The notes below the pieces were generated by a model, which saw only the letters and a program-made list of their open reading frames with translations, had not been told where the DNA came from and made no database searches. From assembly GCF_009905375.1 (NCBI RefSeq), contig NC_133653.1, forward strand, positions 94,600,609-94,664,608: a DNA stretch of 64,000 nt, in the 5' to 3' direction. Numbering within the stretch: the stretch's first letter is position 1; each line of letters starts with the position of its first letter. Made by a program: the position numbers and the translations under genes. Of this stretch, positions 1-10,465 are shown one piece after another. This stretch comes from Apium graveolens. Taxonomy: Eukaryota > Streptophyta > Magnoliopsida > Apiales > Apiaceae.

Positions 1-822
1 GCTTTACTGCAATATGGATTTATTCAATGCCACTCTGATAACAGCCTCTTTACCTTCACTCAAGCATCTACTTTCCTGGCTATACTAGTATATGTTGATG
101 ATATTTTGGTGACTAGCAACACTCCCCCTGCTATCACCAAAGTGATTTCTTTCCTTACTTCTCAATTCAAGATTAAAGATTTAGGCCCTTTGAAATTTTT
201 CCTTGGTATTGAAGTTTCCAGGAATTCAAGTGGTATCTATCTTCATCAGAGAAAGTATACTCTGGACATTCTTACAGATGCTGGCTTTGCAGATTGTAAG
301 CCTTCTAAAATCCCTATGGAGCAGAACCATAATCTACAAAAAAAATCAGAGTATTTTTCTGTCATTTTCTGATAGGTCTCTATACCGAAGGTTGGTTGGT
401 CGTCTACTATATCTCACAATTACAAGGCCTGAACTATCTTATCCTGTCCAGGTTATGTCTCAATTTCTCACTCAACCTCGGTTAGATCATCTCACTGCTG
501 TGTTTAAAATTCTGAGATATATCAAGTCTACTCCTGTTCAAGACATTTGGCATTGACTGTCTCACTCCTATTCAGCTTTATTGTGATAACCAATCTGCAC
601 TTTACATAGCTTCCAACTCTGTGTTTCACGAGCGTACTAAGCATATTGAAATAGATTGTCATCTTGTACGAGAAAAGCTACAGCTTGGTGTTATTACCAC
701 TTCTCGCATTACTTATGCAAGTCAACCTGCAGATATCTTCACTAAAGCTTTGTCTTCAGCTCAACTGCACTCTTTATGTTCCAAAATGAATGTCTGCAAC
801 TTATTTCAGCCCTTCCACTTGA
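1..822 (+). pseudogene. copia RT/RNase H remnant
   Basis: Frame 1 opens inside reverse transcriptase and contains the catalytic YVDD box (LVYVDDILVTS, about nt 86-118) and the following FFLGIE block. The frame shifts near nt 350-362, continues as the RLVGRLLYLTITRPELSYPVQ block, and then breaks near nt 550. There the text jumps from the end of RT straight to the last part of RNase H (IQLYCDNQSALYIAS, then HERTKHIEIDCHLVRE). The segment that normally carries the first RNase H catalytic residues is therefore missing, pointing to an internal deletion of a few hundred bases. The protein once copied element RNA into DNA; this copy cannot. Confidence 0.85.
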
Positions 823-829
823 GGGGGGA

Positions 830-1113
830 TGTTACAGCTAGTGCTAAGTCTCTGTCCACAAGGCAGAGCAAACCAGTCTCATCTAAGCCGGCTTCAACCA
901 AGTCTCTCACAAGTTAGTCATGAGCTGAGATGGAAAAAGTTAGTTAGAATCCAGCTGTCCATCAGCTGTATATTTAGTTACTTCCTTGATGTATATATAC
1001 ACTAGTCTAAGCTCTATTGTAAAGTTGAGAAGATTGAATAAAAGTTTAAGTTTGCCTTCTTCATTTCTGTTACATTCAGTTATATCACTCTGCAATTTGT
1101 AAAACTGTCAACA
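830..1113 (+). repeat. 3' LTR of the truncated copia element
   Basis: This 284-bp stretch begins TGTTACAG directly after the polypurine tract and ends CTGTCAACA, the TG...CA ends expected of an LTR. It contains a TATA-like stretch (tgtatatatacac near 990) and an AATAAA signal near 1036. The matching 5' LTR is outside the window, so the right boundary rests on the terminal motif alone. Confidence 0.7.
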
Positions 1114-1455
1114 GTAGTAATTGTTAAGTTACAATTTATTATTTTGATATAAAACATGACTGAATGCCATTGTCAAACTTGGTTTCTTGCTTTCGTCACT
1201 TGTGACTTTCGTTTGCACTTTTCAAACTTTAAGCATCTGTAAATTAATGTCCCTTGTATAGTTCTTCTAAATGATATCCTGGTATGTACTCCAGGCATGG
1301 TGGCTGAATGAGATACTGTGGATGAACAGATTAACATTCTAAAGGTCCAAGAAGCCGATGATGCAGCCTACAGATCAGATTTAGCTATTCGCAAGTGCAA
1401 AAGAGCCCAGTGGCTGATAGAGGTTGCAGATAACTGTACATGAACTTCCCATAGT
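1114..1455. other. Sequence between copia LTR and BRM-like exon
   Basis: AT-rich DNA follows the LTR. From about 1299 a weak + strand reading (residues such as DEQINILKVQEADDAAYRSD) looks exon-like but is interrupted by stops, and I could not assign it. No RNA gene or clear regulatory site is visible. Confidence 0.4.
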
Positions 1456-1962
1456 AGGGGAGTTGCCAAGTATCATGAGAGAATGTTGAGGGTGTTTTCA
1501 AAACAGAAGGATGATGATCGCAGTAAAAGAATGGAGGCTCTGAAGAATAATGACGTTGAAAGGTACAAGGGGATGCTACTGGAGAAACAAACTAGTATTC
1601 CTGGTGATGGTGCAGAGCGAAACGCCGTCCTTCCGTCAATTTTGTCCAAGACAGAAGAGTACCTTCACAAACTTGGTAGTAAAATAACTGTGACAAAGAG
1701 TCAGCAGGAGGTTGAGGAGGCAGCAAGTGTTACTGCAGCTGCTGCAAGGGCTCAGGCATTCCCTTTTTCTCTCAGTAATCTCTATCTATAAAGAAAGTTT
1801 CGATAATATTTAATCAGAATTTGTTATATTCTGTTGCTTTTATTTATCACTATTTTCTTAGAATGGTTGTTGCTCACAGGGTCTCTCAGAAGAAGAAGCA
1901 AGAGCTGCGCAGCAGCTTGTGTCGGAGAGGAAGTGACAATAAGAAATCATTTTACTGAGATG
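1456..1962 (+). pseudogene. BRAHMA-type SWI2/SNF2 exon fragments
   Basis: The + strand reading contains YHERMLRVFSKQKDDDR, RMEALKNNDVERYKGMLLE and TEEYLHKLGSKIT, ending QQEVEEAASVTAAAARAQ. This matches, from recall, the conserved stretch of plant BRM-type chromatin-remodelling ATPases just upstream of the helicase domain (HSA and post-HSA region). A second exon after an intron ending ACAG at about 1880 reads GLSEEEARAAQQLVSE, then is thrown out of frame near 1935 before a NEMNAPRD-like segment. The donor after the first exon appears mutated (GC for GT). The helicase domain itself is absent. It is a fragment, either a decayed gene piece or one carried by a transposon. The family call is good; a function is not. 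Confidence 0.7.
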
Positions 1963-2067
1963 AATGCGCCAAGAGATAGCTCATCTTTCAACAAGTAATC
2001 TCATTGCTGCTGTACTCTTTAAACTTCTCTTTTGCTGTGTCTACTTGACACCTAAGTGTAGATGTTA

Positions 2068-2580
2068 TTGCAGAGTTGTCAAAGACAGAAGGGAGAATGG
2101 GGCAAACTACAAATGTGGTTATTGGGGGTATAGTGATAGATGATGCAACTAATGAGAGGCTCACTCTTGATCAGAAGGTATAAAAATACTATTATCATGA
2201 GATGCTCGTTTGCATTCTTTAGCAAGTTTGCAACGTATGCATCTTTAGCGAAGTGAAGATCGTTAATATCAGTTTGAACCTCCTTGTGTAATGAAAATGA
2301 ATAGTTGCTCCGCTCAAATAGCTTCCAAAAGTTTATTACTAGGCTATATCTTATAGCCAGTGCATAGAGAGACAAGGTTCAAGTTTTAAGATGCTGGTCG
2401 ATATGTGCAAATTTTGCTGATGGCTATATGCAATCCTTGTACAGGTAAATATGTACCCAAGGTTAGAGGGTTCACAGCAATAGGAAGTGGATGCAATGAT
2501 TTTGATCAAGCCATAGTTTTTGCCGTTGAAACAGTTCTTAAGCAGGCAATTTCAGAGTTAATCCTTGTGTGCATGGCCAT
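2068..2580 (+). pseudogene. Exon fragments, possibly DUF493-like
   Basis: Two exon-like blocks with plausible splice sites are seen. The first (about 2073-2178) lies between TTGCAG and GTATAA and reads GQTTNVVIGGIVIDDATNE. The second (about 2445-2552) follows TACAG and reads VRGFTAIGSGCNDFDQAIVF, continuing to AVETVLKQAISE. The second block resembles, from memory, a plant DUF493 domain (a small ferredoxin-like fold of unknown role), but the conserved C-terminal half is missing. There is no long open frame and no obvious start codon. It is on the same strand as the BRM-like exons, although the two families are unrelated. Treat the family name as tentative. Confidence 0.4.
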
Positions 2581-2888
2581 CCTTTTAACAGATATATTTG
2601 ATAGCTGACACATTAATGCTTATTGACTTGTTAATATGGAAATAAGAGATCAGGTTCATCTAGCGGATTGTATATCTATTTTTTCTATTCACATCATCCA
2701 CTACACTCGCAGAGTGGAAGGTTGTCTTTGCATATTTTATTGTCTGTAGTTAAGTTTATTGCCTCTTGTAAACACAGCAAGATTGAAAAGTTTGCCCTGT
2801 TTCTTTAAGATTTTGGTCCATTGCCACTGTGCTATTTCGAACTTTGTCTAGTCGACTATAGTATGCCCTATTACTTATCCATATGATT

Positions 2889-3260
2889 CATGTGCACACA
2901 GATCCCGAAAAAAGGAAAGATAAATTCAGTGAATGCAAAGAATTGGGATGATCCGACAGTAAAGAATTTATGGTATAATACGAGATAACTTGAAGAAAGA
3001 GTTGTGAGTTGTTTATTTCCCTGTGTATTCAGGTTAGACTTTACTTTGCATAATAGAAAGGTTTTAGGCCCAGCATGTCCATCGGTAAGAAGAGTTCTGC
3101 CAATTAGCTTGAATTGGGACCTGGCTTTTGTTTGAATCGATCACTTTGCAGGGGAAGGCTTGACGGCTTGAAGCAGGGAATAGAGAAGAAGAGGAAAAGG
3201 AAGGAAGAATGTGTTCAATCTGCTAACAGAGAAATGGTCCTTTTGGTGAATGAACCCTGA
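2889..3260 (+). pseudogene. Unassigned exon-like fragments
   Basis: After an acceptor-like ACACAG the + strand reads IPKKGKINSVNAKNWDDPTV and then LWYNTR followed by a stop. About 150 nt later a second block reads LDGLKQGIEKKRKRKEE and ends NREMVLLVNEP-stop. The low-complexity basic run and the splice-like borders suggest decayed exons of a spliced gene. I do not recognise the family. It may belong with the preceding block or be a third captured piece. Confidence 0.35.
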
Positions 3261-3691
3261 GTTTAGTGTAGGTTAATTTGAGACTTTGTAAAAAGGTCCA
3301 GAATTGATACACTTGCATTAGATAGTTAATTGGTTTTTGGTTTAGTTATCAATGTAAAAAGGTCCATTTTGAATTATGTAGTTAATTAGTTTCGATATTG
3401 GATGTATGGGAAATTGCAGTTGGCCGAGATTAAATGCATATTTGGTTTTAATAATATATTGGTATCTTTTGATAACTTAGTTATTTAGTTTTGGCCTTTT
3501 GGGCATGTTTTATACCGGAATGTATGACTTTAAAAAACAATGTCTATATTGCTTATAGACATCGGTAACATATTTTTAACATCACTTGCAAACGCATCAG
3601 TTCCCTTTTTTCTAGTAGTAATGCTCAACGAGTGGCTTCGCAAGAAACCTATCTATAACAGACATCTGCACCGTACATGTTCTTCTGCAGG
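3261..3691. other. AT-rich intergenic DNA
   Basis: Low-complexity AT-rich sequence with a near-repeat of aatgtaaaaaggtcca (3283-3365). It would include the 3' untranslated end of the VPS3-like gene that lies to its right on the minus strand. No gene, RNA or mobile-element end could be supported. Confidence 0.5.
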
Positions 3692-4092
3692 TCACCGTGT
3701 TGCAAGCCAGCCTGACTTGAACATTATATCCTGTCTAAAATTTCGACCTGTTCCCAATGTTGACTCGCCTTGCCTTCGAAAACACTGCACAAGTAAAAAA
3801 TAATCTAAGATATTGACTTATAAGTTATTATTTCCGTTCTTTCGCAACTACAATGAAAACAGGAGTAAGTAACTTATAAGTTATTTATTGAAATATCATT
3901 TATGCTGTTGATGTTTTAGTTTATACCAAAAAATTCTCTACAGACTATCAAGAAAAAGCAAGTGTAGATATAGCGGCAAAACAAGGATAGACTGGCCTTA
4001 TAGACAAAGCACTTGTAACACTAACCTTGTAGCAAACTACTGTATCATCTGGATACATTACGAATAACTTGGTACCAAGTCGGGAGTGAAAG
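3692..4092 (-). pseudogene. VPS3/TGFBRAP1-like gene, last two exons
   Basis: On the minus strand, exon 4026-4092 encodes SRLGTKLFVMYPDDTVVCYK and stops at a GT donor. Exon 3692-3784 follows an AG acceptor, starts CFRRQGES and ends KSGWLATR with a TGA at 3692-3694. Joined in phase, these match the extreme C-terminus of plant VPS3-like proteins (TGF-beta-receptor-associated-protein family, endosomal tethering), which end in a cysteine-rich zinc-binding segment. The segment normally starts CxxC just before ARLGTK. Here the CxxC half lies 31 kb away at 35287, because gypsy element G1 is inserted between the two halves. The intron is about 240 bp. Family assignment is from recall of the conserved C-terminus. 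Confidence 0.75.
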
Positions 4093-4671
4093 TGATAATC
4101 CCATATCACTCCGGGTCCTTTCCTTCTTGAACCCGGACTCAAACTCCGTTTGGACAGAAATGACGGCGGCGTGCGGCGTGCGACGTGCGGCGTGCGGCGT
4201 GCGGTGTAACTATAGGATGGGAACCTACAAAACAAAACCGGAGGGGGGTGGTATCCCCGCGGCACCTCCGGCGTGAGAATGAGAAAGGGTTTTGAAGGAG
4301 AAAGGGGTAAAACGGGAATTATACAAGCATATTATGGTGTGTATGTGTGTATGTGAGTATATGATAGATGAAGTAACCCCTAACCTTCCTTTCATTCTGC
4401 CTTTTATAGGCTTCCCACTAGGGTTTAGGGATTTGTACCTTTTGATCTGACCGTAGGTGTGTTTTTTGGACTGTAGGATGTGTGGACGCCCATGATGAGC
4501 CGGTGTACTACTCAATCCGGACCGTAGTAACGTTCTGGATCCGGGATACCTGGACCGTGGTGATATTGCCACGCATCATGGGCTTTCCAGGGTTAATGCT
4601 GAAGGCTTCCTGGGTTCTTCTTATTGGGTCATGGGCTTCTGTTATCGGGCATGCACTAATATAAGCTATCA
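4093..4671 (-). repeat. G1 3' LTR
   Basis: This 579-bp LTR reads TGATAATCCC to AAGCTATCA on the + strand, with inverted TGATA/TATCA ends. It aligns with the split right-hand LTR (23888-24204 plus 35055-35286). Inside, a short unit (gcggcgt) is repeated several times at about 4166-4206, whereas the partner LTR has it essentially once. Confidence 0.9.
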
Positions 4672-4690
4672 TTTGCCCCCACTCCCTTAT
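4672..4690 (-). promoter_or_regulatory. G1 polypurine tract
   Basis: Immediately inside the 3' LTR the minus strand reads AAGGGAGTGGGGGCAAA and then the LTR start TGATAGC. This is the expected primer site for second-strand synthesis and fixes G1 orientation as minus. Confidence 0.8.
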
Positions 4691-4754
4691 GCGGGTTTAC
4701 CCGGATGGGGGAGTAGATTAGTTATTGTTGTTCCGCGACGCCTTAGGAAAGATT

Positions 4755-5105
4755 TTGGGGGTTTTCTTTGATTTGTTGCCCCTAACTCCGGGGTCTAATG
4801 GGGATAAGACTCCGAGATTGAATTAGATAGTCTCTTTGATTTGAGTCCAAGGTGGGGTTCCTTATACTACTTAGAAAATTTTTGAGGGTTTTCTTTGATT
4901 TGTTGCCCCCTAACCCCGGGGTCTAATGGGGATACGACTCTGGGGTTGACTTAGATAGTCTCTTTGATTTGAGTCCAAGGTGGGGTTATTTGTACTACTT
5001 AGAAAAATTTTGAGGGTTTTCTTTGATTTGTTGCCCCTAACCCCGGGGTCTAATGGGGATAAGACTTCGGGGTTGAGTTAGATAGTCTCTTTAATTTGAA
5101 ATTTG
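4755..5105. repeat. About 127-bp tandem repeat, three copies
   Basis: Three copies start at about 4761, 4888 and 5016 with the shared phrase gttttctttgatttgttgcc, followed by ggggtctaatggggat and a short purine-rich stretch. Spacing is 127-128 bp. The array lies between the G1 polypurine tract and the promoter of the antisense gene, where Tat-type elements often carry tandem arrays. Confidence 0.85.
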
Positions 5106-5456
5106 AATTTTGGACAAGGTTTGGTGGATAAGGACAAACTGACGTTTGATTTGACCGGACTCTGAAAAGCTGATGCTGAAAATCCGGAGTGTCAGAGGAC
5201 TGTTGAGATTCCAACCGGGGCTAAAGATGCGTGCATTTATATACATATATATATATATATAAATGTATCTTTTGAGTGTACAAATTTTTTAACTTCCCCC
5301 TTTTTCCTCCTGAACAGCCATGCCACGACATGATTGCAGTAGTGGTAATAACTGTTGCGGTTACTACTACCGATACCAATCAAAGGACACCACGTGGCGC
5401 TGACGTCACTTACCCTTAAAAATTGTTCACCTTTCCTCTTATTTCTTTTGCTCCTC

Positions 5457-5464
5457 TATAAATA
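5457..5464 (+). promoter_or_regulatory. TATA box of the G1 antisense gene
   Basis: TATAAATA lies in a typical plant core-promoter setting (ctcctctataaataccagcc). About 30 bp on begins a pyrimidine/adenine leader, and a GTAAGT donor at 5588 would open a leader intron. It drives transcription on the + strand, opposite to gag-pol of G1. The TATA box is seen; its activity is inferred. Confidence 0.6.
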
Positions 5465-5489
5465 CCAGCCTCTTCCCTATCATTTTTCT

Positions 5490-8348
5490 TTTACACGATA
5501 AAGACCTTGAGAGAGAAACTGAGAAATCGAAGCTTTTGGAGAATCATTTCTGCGAGTTTGAAGCCTTCATCTTTCTCCTGCTCACTTGTAAGTTCTTCAT
5601 TCTTCTGTCCTTTTATTTTTATGCCATGCATGTCATCATATTTTTGCGAGTTTTTGTTTCGCTACTCTGTATTTTTTGTTTGAGTTTTGTGACTATTTAA
5701 TTGTGTGTTTGGAGTTTTTAAGAAGGTTTTGTTGTGTTGTTGTCTCGTGGGGAGTTTTTGGAGTGATTTCGTGTTATAAGCGCATATAGAAATTTGTTTT
5801 TGTATGATTTGTGTGCTGTTAAAAATGGGGTTTTGAAGGTTAAAATGTGTTGATCCCGGGGTATGTTCTTGGCATATGTTTTTGGTTTGTAGATGTATGT
5901 ATATTGCATAGATCTTATTTCTAGGCTTATGTTTTTACATAAAATGTTTCTAAACTTCTCTTGTTTTTTGTTTTGTTCTTGTGTTTGGGTTCGGGGTTTG
6001 GCATTGACTCCGGGGTACATATGTATGTATATATAAAGTATATGCTAGGTAGTCATTTTAAGAATACTGATAACCTTAGAATCCGGTACCCCGAGCGACC
6101 CAGCGGTTTAAGCGAATTGTTGTCAGCCTACCCCTCATCTTCTTCTTCTAGTAGTAGCTCTTTAGAGATGCCTCCTCGAGCTGAGTGGCCCAAACCTTAG
6201 TTCTAGGCCCCGGGGGTATTTGTCGATTCCGGATGGGTCCTGGGAGGACGTAGACCAGTATTTTGTCCAGTGTCAGGTAAACCCTAAGCCTTTGGGCTTT
6301 TACTATAGGGATTTATTCGAGGTATATAGGGGCCTAGAAGAGTTAGATGGTAGGGAGCCATATGATGAGGCTGATATGGATAGGAAGTTTTTAACTGCCC
6401 CGAGGACCCGGTATGAGTGTGGGGCGGTTCATAAGGAAATTCAAGAGAGGTACACAGATGCTAAGGTGGATAGCGCCCTTAGGCTTGCATTTAATCTCGA
6501 GGACAAATATGAGTGCAGATGGCCCAAGGAGCACGAGGGGGTGTACCATAGACCGCCGGGGGGCTATGTAGGGATACCCCAAGAACATCTCTGGGGCATG
6601 CGCCTTAGATTACACCAATTCAAGAAGTTTCTATGCCGGGATGTGTACGAGATTCCCTTCACCCAGTTAGCCCCGAATTCGGTGAAGTGGATAAGTTGAT
6701 TTTTAGCTTATTGTCATGTCAAAGACTACCTTCCCACCTTCAAGCTTTTCCACCACATCTTTAAAATCAAGAGGTCCACATCCCGACCCATATACGAGTT
6801 TCTATTCCAGATTGAGGATTGTGGGTATCCATCTGATAAGATGGTACTTCCAGTTAGTATGTTGACATCACTTAAGGGTTGGCACCGGGAGTTCATTTTT
6901 GTCCGGGGTGGGGATCTGGAGTTCATGCCGCTCCATAAACTTGAAATTAAAACAGATAAATTTTCGGTCCAGCGGCTCGAGCAAGCAGCTCTCGAGATGG
7001 TTTATGCCTTCTTTGAGGCACTCGGGACACAGTGGACCCGGGATACCTTTAGTAACAATAAAAATATGCATGCTACCGGTTGTAAGTCTTTTGCCTTAGC
7101 TTTATTTTCATGCTTTAAATTTTTACTTTGTTTGTTTGTATCCGGGGTTGACATTTTTGTTGTTTCATTTTCAGGTATTCCGAAGTTAATTCCCTACCCC
7201 CCGAACATGTCTGCACAGCTTAAGGATTTGGCTGCCAAGTGTCGGAGGATCGAAGGTCTGACGAGTGTGGATCTCAGCAAGAAGAAGGTTGGTGAGGGCA
7301 AAGAGGCGGCCCGGAAGGCTGCACCGACTCGGTCAGGGAGGTCCACTATTTTTATCAACGAACCCCGGGCTGAGGACGTGCAGCAGAAGGAGACGACGAG
7401 GGTTCCGGTACCCCGGAAGAAGAAGGGTGCCCCTGTGGAATCTGGGGAAAAGGATGGAGAGGGGTCTGAGAGCCAAGTTTCCAAGAAGGCTGCTACTGAA
7501 TTGGCTCCGGACACCCCTGAAACTCTGAAAGCTTTGCTGGCCAGCTTTACTCCGGAGACTCGTCGGAAAGAGCTCTTTGAAAACTACGCCAGCACTGCTG
7601 AAAGGAAGAAGTACTGGAAGGAACCCCTTGAGGACTTCCTGGTTGGACTTCAGGAGGAGATGACTGCTGTAAGTTTCTTCCTTGTTATATTTTGTACTTG
7701 TCTTTTTTCTGCATTATATCGTCTAGCTCTAACATGTAATTATTTCATGCTAACTCCCGGGTTATTGGATTGGTTTCCATAACCCGGAGCTTGAAGGCGA
7801 AGGCTGATGTTGCCGACGTTGCCAAGACTGAGGCCGAGAACCTAACCTGGGAGCTGAAGGATTTGAAGGAAGCTAATGCAAAGGAGGTTGCAGCTCATAA
7901 GAAGATTCTGGATGAAATCTGGGAGAGGCAGGACCGTGCCGAGGCTTCAGTTCGGGAAATGAGGGCGGAGAACAAGAAACTGAAAGATGATCTAGCTGCC
8001 CGGCCCACTCCCGAAGAAGTCTTGGCTGGGTTCCGGGGTACTCCGGCGTACTTTGAGGAGTTGGACGACAAGGTGCTAGAGATGATCCATATTTGCTGGA
8101 GGGTTGCTTCCAAGTACCTTGGCGAAAATCCTCATGGTACGATTGATGTCTTCCTTGAGAAGTACATCAAGGAGGAGACCCGGTTGGAAAAGGAAGTAGA
8201 AGCCATCATGGCAAGGGAGTCCAGAGTCGGAGCCTCCAGCAGTGCCCCTCCTCTCCCCGAATCCCCTCTCGCCCAGCAGCCTCCGCTTCCAAAAGATGAT
8301 CCGGAGCAGCCTCCTTCCCCTCCCGCCGAGCCGGCAGCTGAAGCATGA
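5490..8348 (+). pseudogene. G1 antisense gene (Transposase_28-like, coiled coil)
   Basis: An extra gene of G1 runs opposite to gag-pol. After a leader with a GTAAGT donor at 5588, coding-like sequence starts near 6029 (Ser-rich run at about 6135-6160), shifts frame near 6200, and continues DGSWEDVDQYFVQCQ. It carries a block with HQFKKFLCRDV and LAPNSVKWI like the PF04195 'putative gypsy type transposon' domain, stops at TGA 6697-6699, and resumes with GWHREFIFVRGGDLEF. Introns are likely at 7082-7174 (GTAAGT...TTCAG) and from about 7670. The C-terminal part (7780-8348) is a Lys/Glu coiled coil ending in a Pro/Ser/Glu tail. Function unknown. G2 has an equivalent gene with little sequence identity by eye but the same order of parts. 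Confidence 0.7.
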
Positions 8349-8534
8349 AGACTTTGCCATTTTTGGCATGTAATTTCCTTTTATTATTTTCAGTTTATGT
8401 AATTCCAAACTAAGCCTTTTGGCTTCTTTAACTTGTTTGTAATCCAGATATTGTGGTTTGCCCCCCGGGGTAGTTTAATGTACTTGTGCTTGTACTTCCT
8501 CTTTTTATTTATTATTTTGATTTGCATATACAGG

Positions 8535-8920
8535 AAATTTCTAACTTTTAGAAATTTTTCTAAGTACACATGGGCTGTGTTTTTGCAGACCCCGGAATGG
8601 GGTAAATTTCTAACTTATAGAAAAAAATTTTAGTACACATGGGCTGTGTTTTTGCAGACCCCGGGATAGGGTAAATTTCTAACTTATAGAATTTTTTCTA
8701 AGTACACATGGGCTGTGTTTTTGTAGACCCCGAGATGGGAAAAATTTCTAACTTATAAAAAATTTTCTAAGTACACATGGGCTGTATTTTTGCAGACCCC
8801 GGGATGGGATAAATTTCTAGCTTATAGAAATTTTTCTAAGTACATATGGGCTGTGTTTTTGCAGACCCCGGGGTGGGGTAAATTTCTAACTTATAGAAAT
8901 ATTTCTAAGTAATATGATGA
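8535..8920. repeat. About 69-bp minisatellite, 5-6 copies
   Basis: Five full units and one partial unit repeat in a row. Each contains aaatttctaacttatagaa, then ctaagtacacatgggctgtg, then a pyrimidine/purine end (gcagaccccggg). Units begin near 8535, 8604, 8672, 8740 and 8809, with a part unit from about 8879. The array sits between the antisense gene and integrase of G1, and each unit differs from the next at a few positions. Confidence 0.85.
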
Positions 8921-9088
8921 CAATAAACAAACAACATAATGAAATTGATTCAAGTTATGGGACGCTTAAAGTAGAGTTTTTCATTTAAATTGAAAGCAAA
9001 AATTTCATTCTGGGGTGAATGAGAATAGTGTTTTTATCAAGGTATCATAGCATAATGTAGAGATATTCCCAGAATGTGCACCTTTCTC
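8921..9088. other. Spacer between minisatellite and G1 pol end
   Basis: AT-rich spacer with no open frame; it separates the convergent 3' ends of the antisense gene and of pol. Confidence 0.5.
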
Positions 9089-10465
9089 TTACTGGTAGAA
9101 CTTCCTTAATCGGGCTCCGTGCCAGGTGTTTGGGACCTCGGTTCCGCTGAGGTAGTTCAACTTGTAAGTTCCTGGCCGGAGCACTTCCTTGATTATGTAG
9201 GGGCCTTCCTAGTTCGGTTGTAGCTTCCCTTGGTTTGTTGGGTCTGAGGCCTCGGTGTCCCGGAGCACTAGATCTCCCGCCACATATTCCATTATCTTGA
9301 CCTTTTTTGCAAAATAGAGCTTTGTCTTTTCCTTGTAGCTCTCCATTTTTTCCACAGCCCGGTCTCTTACTTCATCCAAGAGTTCTAAGTTGGTTTTGAG
9401 GCATTCGATATTGGAGACTTCATCAAAGTTGACCACTCTGTGGGAGGGGGATCCGGTTTCCACTGGTAGTCGGGCCTCAGTGTCGTAGGCGAGCTTAAAT
9501 GGAGTCTCACCGGTTCCAGTCCGGAAGGTGGTTCTGTAGGACCATAAGACTTTCGGGAGTTCGTCTGGCCAGTTCTTCTTAGACTCTTCCAACCTCTTTT
9601 CAAGGCCTCTGGATATGGTCCTGTTGGTTACCTCGATTTGTCTGTTTCCCTGAGGGTGGGCTACAGATGCTTTCTTGTGTTTAATCCCGAGCTCTTTCAG
9701 ATAGGCTTCAAAGTCTGAACCAACAAACTGTGGTCCATTGTCCGAGATCAAAACCATCGAAATCCTGAATCTCATTACAATTGAATCCATGAATTTGATA
9801 CAGTCTTGTTGATTGATGGTTCTCATGGCCTTGGCCTCTGTCCACTTAGTCATATAATAAATCGCCACTAACACGTAACGCAAATCTCCTTTTTCCCGGG
9901 GGAAAGGACCCATGATGTCGATTCCCCAAACAGCGAATGGGATCGGGGATAGAACTGACCCCGGGAGGCTTGGACTTTGTTTCGGCACATTGCTGAACTT
10001 TTGGCACTTGTTACATTTCTTCACATATGTAATTGTATCCGCGTGGATAGTGGGCCAATAGTAACCCTTCCTGATGATTTTGTAGGCTAGTGCCTTGGCA
10101 GCTAGGTGATCTCCGCAAATTCCTTCATGTACCTCTCGGAGACAATAGTCTGCCTCATCCGGATCGACAGATTTGAGAGTGGGCGCAGAGAAGGTTCGCC
10201 TGTATAGCTGATTACCTTCCAGAAAGAAGCGAGCAGCCTTATACTTGAGGTAGCATGCCTTGTTTTGATCTTCTGGTAGGGTTCCATCTTTCAGGTAAGC
10301 TATGTAGGGAGTCATCCAGTTATCCGGGCTGCTGATACATAAGACTTCGGGTCGATCGGTGTTGGGCGCCCCGAGCTCTTCGAAGTAGACCGAACTGCTT
10401 AGGTCTGATGTATTCTGGACGAGCTTGGATAGCTCATCTGCTTTGGAGTTTTCTTCTCTATTAAT
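9089..10465 (-). pseudogene. G1 integrase
   Basis: Integrase part of the G1 pol polyprotein; it would join element DNA to the host chromosome. The minus-strand frame 10315-9209 holds the zinc-binding HHCC region (HEGICGDH, then CNKCQ), the first catalytic Asp in WGIDIMGPF, the second in ISDNGPQF, and the Glu in QIEVTNR, followed by a C-terminal domain ending GDLVLRDTEAS. An in-frame TAG at 9209 replaces what is usually Trp (the frame continues EGPY...), and the natural end is a TAA at 9089. A TAA at 10463-10465 separates it from RNase H. The DDE triad is intact, but the polyprotein could not be read through. Confidence 0.85.

Larger units (their letters stand above)
1..1113 (+). mobile_element. 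Ty1/copia element, 3' end only
   Basis: The left edge of the window cuts through a copia-type LTR retrotransposon read on the + strand. What remains is the C-terminal half of reverse transcriptase, scraps of RNase H, a purine-rich tract (gaggggggat) and a complete 3' LTR. The 5' part lies outside the window. The reading frame is broken at least twice, so this is a dead copy. The RT wording (LVYVDDILVTS, FFLGIEVSRNSSGIYLHQ) resembles the Ale/Retrofit group of plant copia elements; that lineage call is an inference from recall, not a tree. Confidence 0.85.

Noticed and set aside
1114..3690. A complete Helitron
   Set aside because: Captured-looking exon pieces suggest one, but no TC start or hairpin plus CTRRT end could be pointed to.
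3540..3803. 88-codon + strand ORF
   Set aside because: It lies antisense to the last VPS3-like exon (3692-3784) and has no motif of its own.
8535..8920. CRISPR array
   Set aside because: The units are contiguous 69-bp tandem repeats without unique spacers, inside a plant retrotransposon.
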